Assembly: GCF_013376475.1 (NCBI RefSeq)
Contig: NZ_CP045508.1
Coordinates: 2,764,001-2,828,000, forward strand
Source of the DNA: Desulfolutivibrio sulfoxidireducens
GTDB lineage: Bacteria; Desulfobacterota; Desulfovibrionia; Desulfovibrionales; Desulfovibrionaceae
DNA length: 64,000 nt
Direction of reading: 5' to 3'
Shown here: positions 63,160 through 64,000 of the stretch, piece by piece
How positions within the stretch are numbered: position 1 is the first letter of the stretch
Layout: each line of letters starts with the position of its first letter
Notes under the pieces: model-generated
What the model saw: only the letters and a program-made list of their open reading frames with translations
What the model was told of the DNA's origin: nothing
The model's database searches: none
Program-made: the position numbers and the translations under genes

Positions 63160-63364
63160 GATGTCGCGCCCATCACCTCGCGGCAAAAGGGCTATCCCTT
63201 CGAGGTTTTCATTCCGCCGGGCGAGCGCGTGTCCGGGGTGGTCCTGGCCGATCAGGCCCGAAGCCTGGACTGGCGGGCGCGCCGCCTCAAGGTCAAGGGC
63301 CGGGCGTCAGGGGGGGGTGACGGACTTTCTGGCCGCCATCCTCGGGATCGAGACAGGTCCGTAG
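63160..63364 (+). pseudogene. MazF/PemK-like toxin fragment
   Basis: About 50 codons matching the second half of MazF-type endoribonucleases: DVAPITSRQKGYPFEV, IPPGERVSGVVLADQ, RSLDWRARR. The N-terminal half, with the RGDIVW-type opening, is missing. A run of eight G near 63310-63317 shifts the frame before a plausible C-terminus (VTDFLAAILGIETGP, stop at 63362-63364). No start codon with a ribosome-binding site and no antitoxin gene are seen. It is therefore truncated and frameshifted and should be inactive. Confidence 0.7.
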
Positions 63365-63365
63365 C

Positions 63366-63439
63366 ATCGGGTAGGAGGGGGCCTCACGGCCCCCGTCCTC
63401 CCACACCACCGGGCGTACGGTTCCGTACCACGGCGGTTC
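63366..63439 (-). ncRNA. Group II intron domains V and VI
   Basis: Domain V: GAACCGCCGTGGTACGG pairs with the following CCGTACGCCCGGTGGT, the catalytic hairpin. Domain VI: a GGGAGG-GGGGGCC hairpin with GTGA loop, ending in CCTACCCGAT. Domain V starts on the second base of the maturase stop codon. Confidence 0.75.
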
Positions 63440-64000
63440 ACGTCACATAGTGCAACCTGCGCAGTTGATCGAGCAGCGACACGAGTCCACAGGCATCAAA
63501 GAATTTCTTCGGGAAGGCCGCGTTCATATGCGAGGCCCCGGCGTTCCACCACGGGCCGCGCCCGTTGGTGGCCGAGCGCCAGGCCCGCTCCTCGGTCAAT
63601 CCCCGCCGCATCAGGTTCTTCGCCCGCGTGTAGGAGCGTTTCCACTGTCGCCAGAGCAGGCAGCGCAGCTTACGCCGCAGCCACTCGTCCAGTTCCTCGA
63701 AAACGCCTTTCACTTCCGCCAGCTTGAAGTAGTTCACCCAGCCCCGCAGCTTCGGCGTGAGGGTGGCTATCGTGGTCGACAGCGAACGGCCGCGCCCTCG
63801 ACGGAGTTCTTCGCGGATGGCTCCTTTGAACCGTTTCACTGTCTGCGGCGCGACTTTCAGTCGCGGACGCACGTGCCACGTCATCGAGTATCCGAGAAAC
63901 TTCCGTTTCCAGGGCCGGTCTACCGCGCTCTTGTCCACGTTGACCCGCAACTTCAACCGGTCTGCCAGAAACCGTGTGAGCGAGGCCATGACTCGTTCGC
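63438..64000 (-). CDS. ltrA: Group II intron reverse transcriptase/maturase, partial
   Basis: The last 187 or so codons are visible; the 5' part lies beyond the right edge. The segment covers the end of the RT thumb and the maturase domain X (KRFKGAIREELRRGRG, LRGWVNYFKLAEVKGVFEELDEWLRRKLR). No C-terminal H-N-H endonuclease follows, as expected for class C introns. It helps the intron splice and retrohome. Confidence 0.9.
   Translation of the reverse strand, partial: ERVMASLTRFLADRLKLRVNVDKSAVDRPWKRKFLGYSMTWHVRPRLKVAPQTVKRFKGAIREELRRGRGRSLSTTIATLTPKLRGWVNYFKLAEVKGVFEELDEWLRRKLRCLLWRQWKRSYTRAKNLMRRGLTEERAWRSATNGRGPWWNAGASHMNAAFPKKFFDACGLVSLLDQLRRLHYVT

Larger units (their letters stand above)
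63366..64000 (-). mobile_element. Group II intron (class C-like), 3' part
   Basis: The right end of the window is the 3' portion of a group II intron on the minus strand. It contains the maturase C-terminus, domain V (63439-63404) and domain VI ending in CCTACCCGAT at 63366, a typical class C 3' boundary. It ends one base past the stop codon of the MazF remnant, in antisense to it. The 5' part is outside the window. Confidence 0.8.

Overview
The window is high-GC DNA from an anaerobic, motile deltaproteobacterium, most likely a member of the Desulfovibrionaceae. The evidence is a 2-oxoacid:ferredoxin oxidoreductase, the HypC/D/E hydrogenase maturation factors, NikR, sensor kinases with a Cys-rich PAS domain, and a Desulfovibrio-type flagellar block with a DVU0524-like gene, flgM, csrA and fliW. 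No rRNA, tRNA or CRISPR array is visible.

Layout. (1) 1-4.8 kb, minus: an ABC importer of the sulfonate/NMT1 type and a Mo/W-bisMGD oxidoreductase cut by the left edge. (2) 5.1-7.6 kb, minus: por genes for the delta, alpha and beta subunits. (3) 7.8-13.8 kb, minus: a Rad50-like ATPase split into separate genes, with an Mre11-like nuclease, a small coiled-coil protein and an RNase II-family exonuclease between the two halves. Two copies of a paired-hairpin repeat lie in the gaps. (4) 13.9-22 kb: a histidine kinase, a ComF-like PRTase, a flavoprotein, a metallo-beta-lactamase-fold hydrolase, a degenerate GGDEF/TPR protein, and two paralogous secreted Pro/Gly-rich proteins. (5) 22-29.6 kb, minus: a large glycosidase, a cyclase-family hydrolase, hypE-hypD-hypC, then motB-motA. 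(6) 30-45.4 kb: a hybrid kinase, an HD protein with ddl, carA, a TPR protein, a V4R+GGDEF pair bounded by a 35-bp direct repeat, an L,D-transpeptidase, an EamA transporter, AsmA, RidA, a Sel1 protein and an AI-2E transporter. (7) 45.5-51.3 kb: folE2, nikR, a methyltransferase, a small exported protein, and a DUF89/ARMT1-like protein overlapping NAD kinase. (8) 51.4-63 kb: DVU0524-like and flgM on plus, each with a FliA-type promoter, facing the minus-strand block flgF-G-A-H-I-J-N-K-L-csrA-fliW, which has a sigma-54-like site upstream. (9) 63.1-64 kb: a broken MazF-like toxin gene and the 3' end of a group II intron with its maturase.

How the genes fit together. The flagellar part is a checkpoint module: rod, ring and hook-filament junction genes are transcribed together, and FlgM, FliW and CsrA give transcriptional and translational control of late flagellar expression. 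MotAB in the middle of the window completes motility. hypCDE and nikR point to NiFe hydrogenase biogenesis and nickel homeostasis. The most unusual feature is the split Rad50/Mre11/RNB locus at 7.8-13.8 kb. The V4R-GGDEF module with its flanking duplication and the Mo-enzyme/ABC importer locus of unknown substrate are also worth attention.
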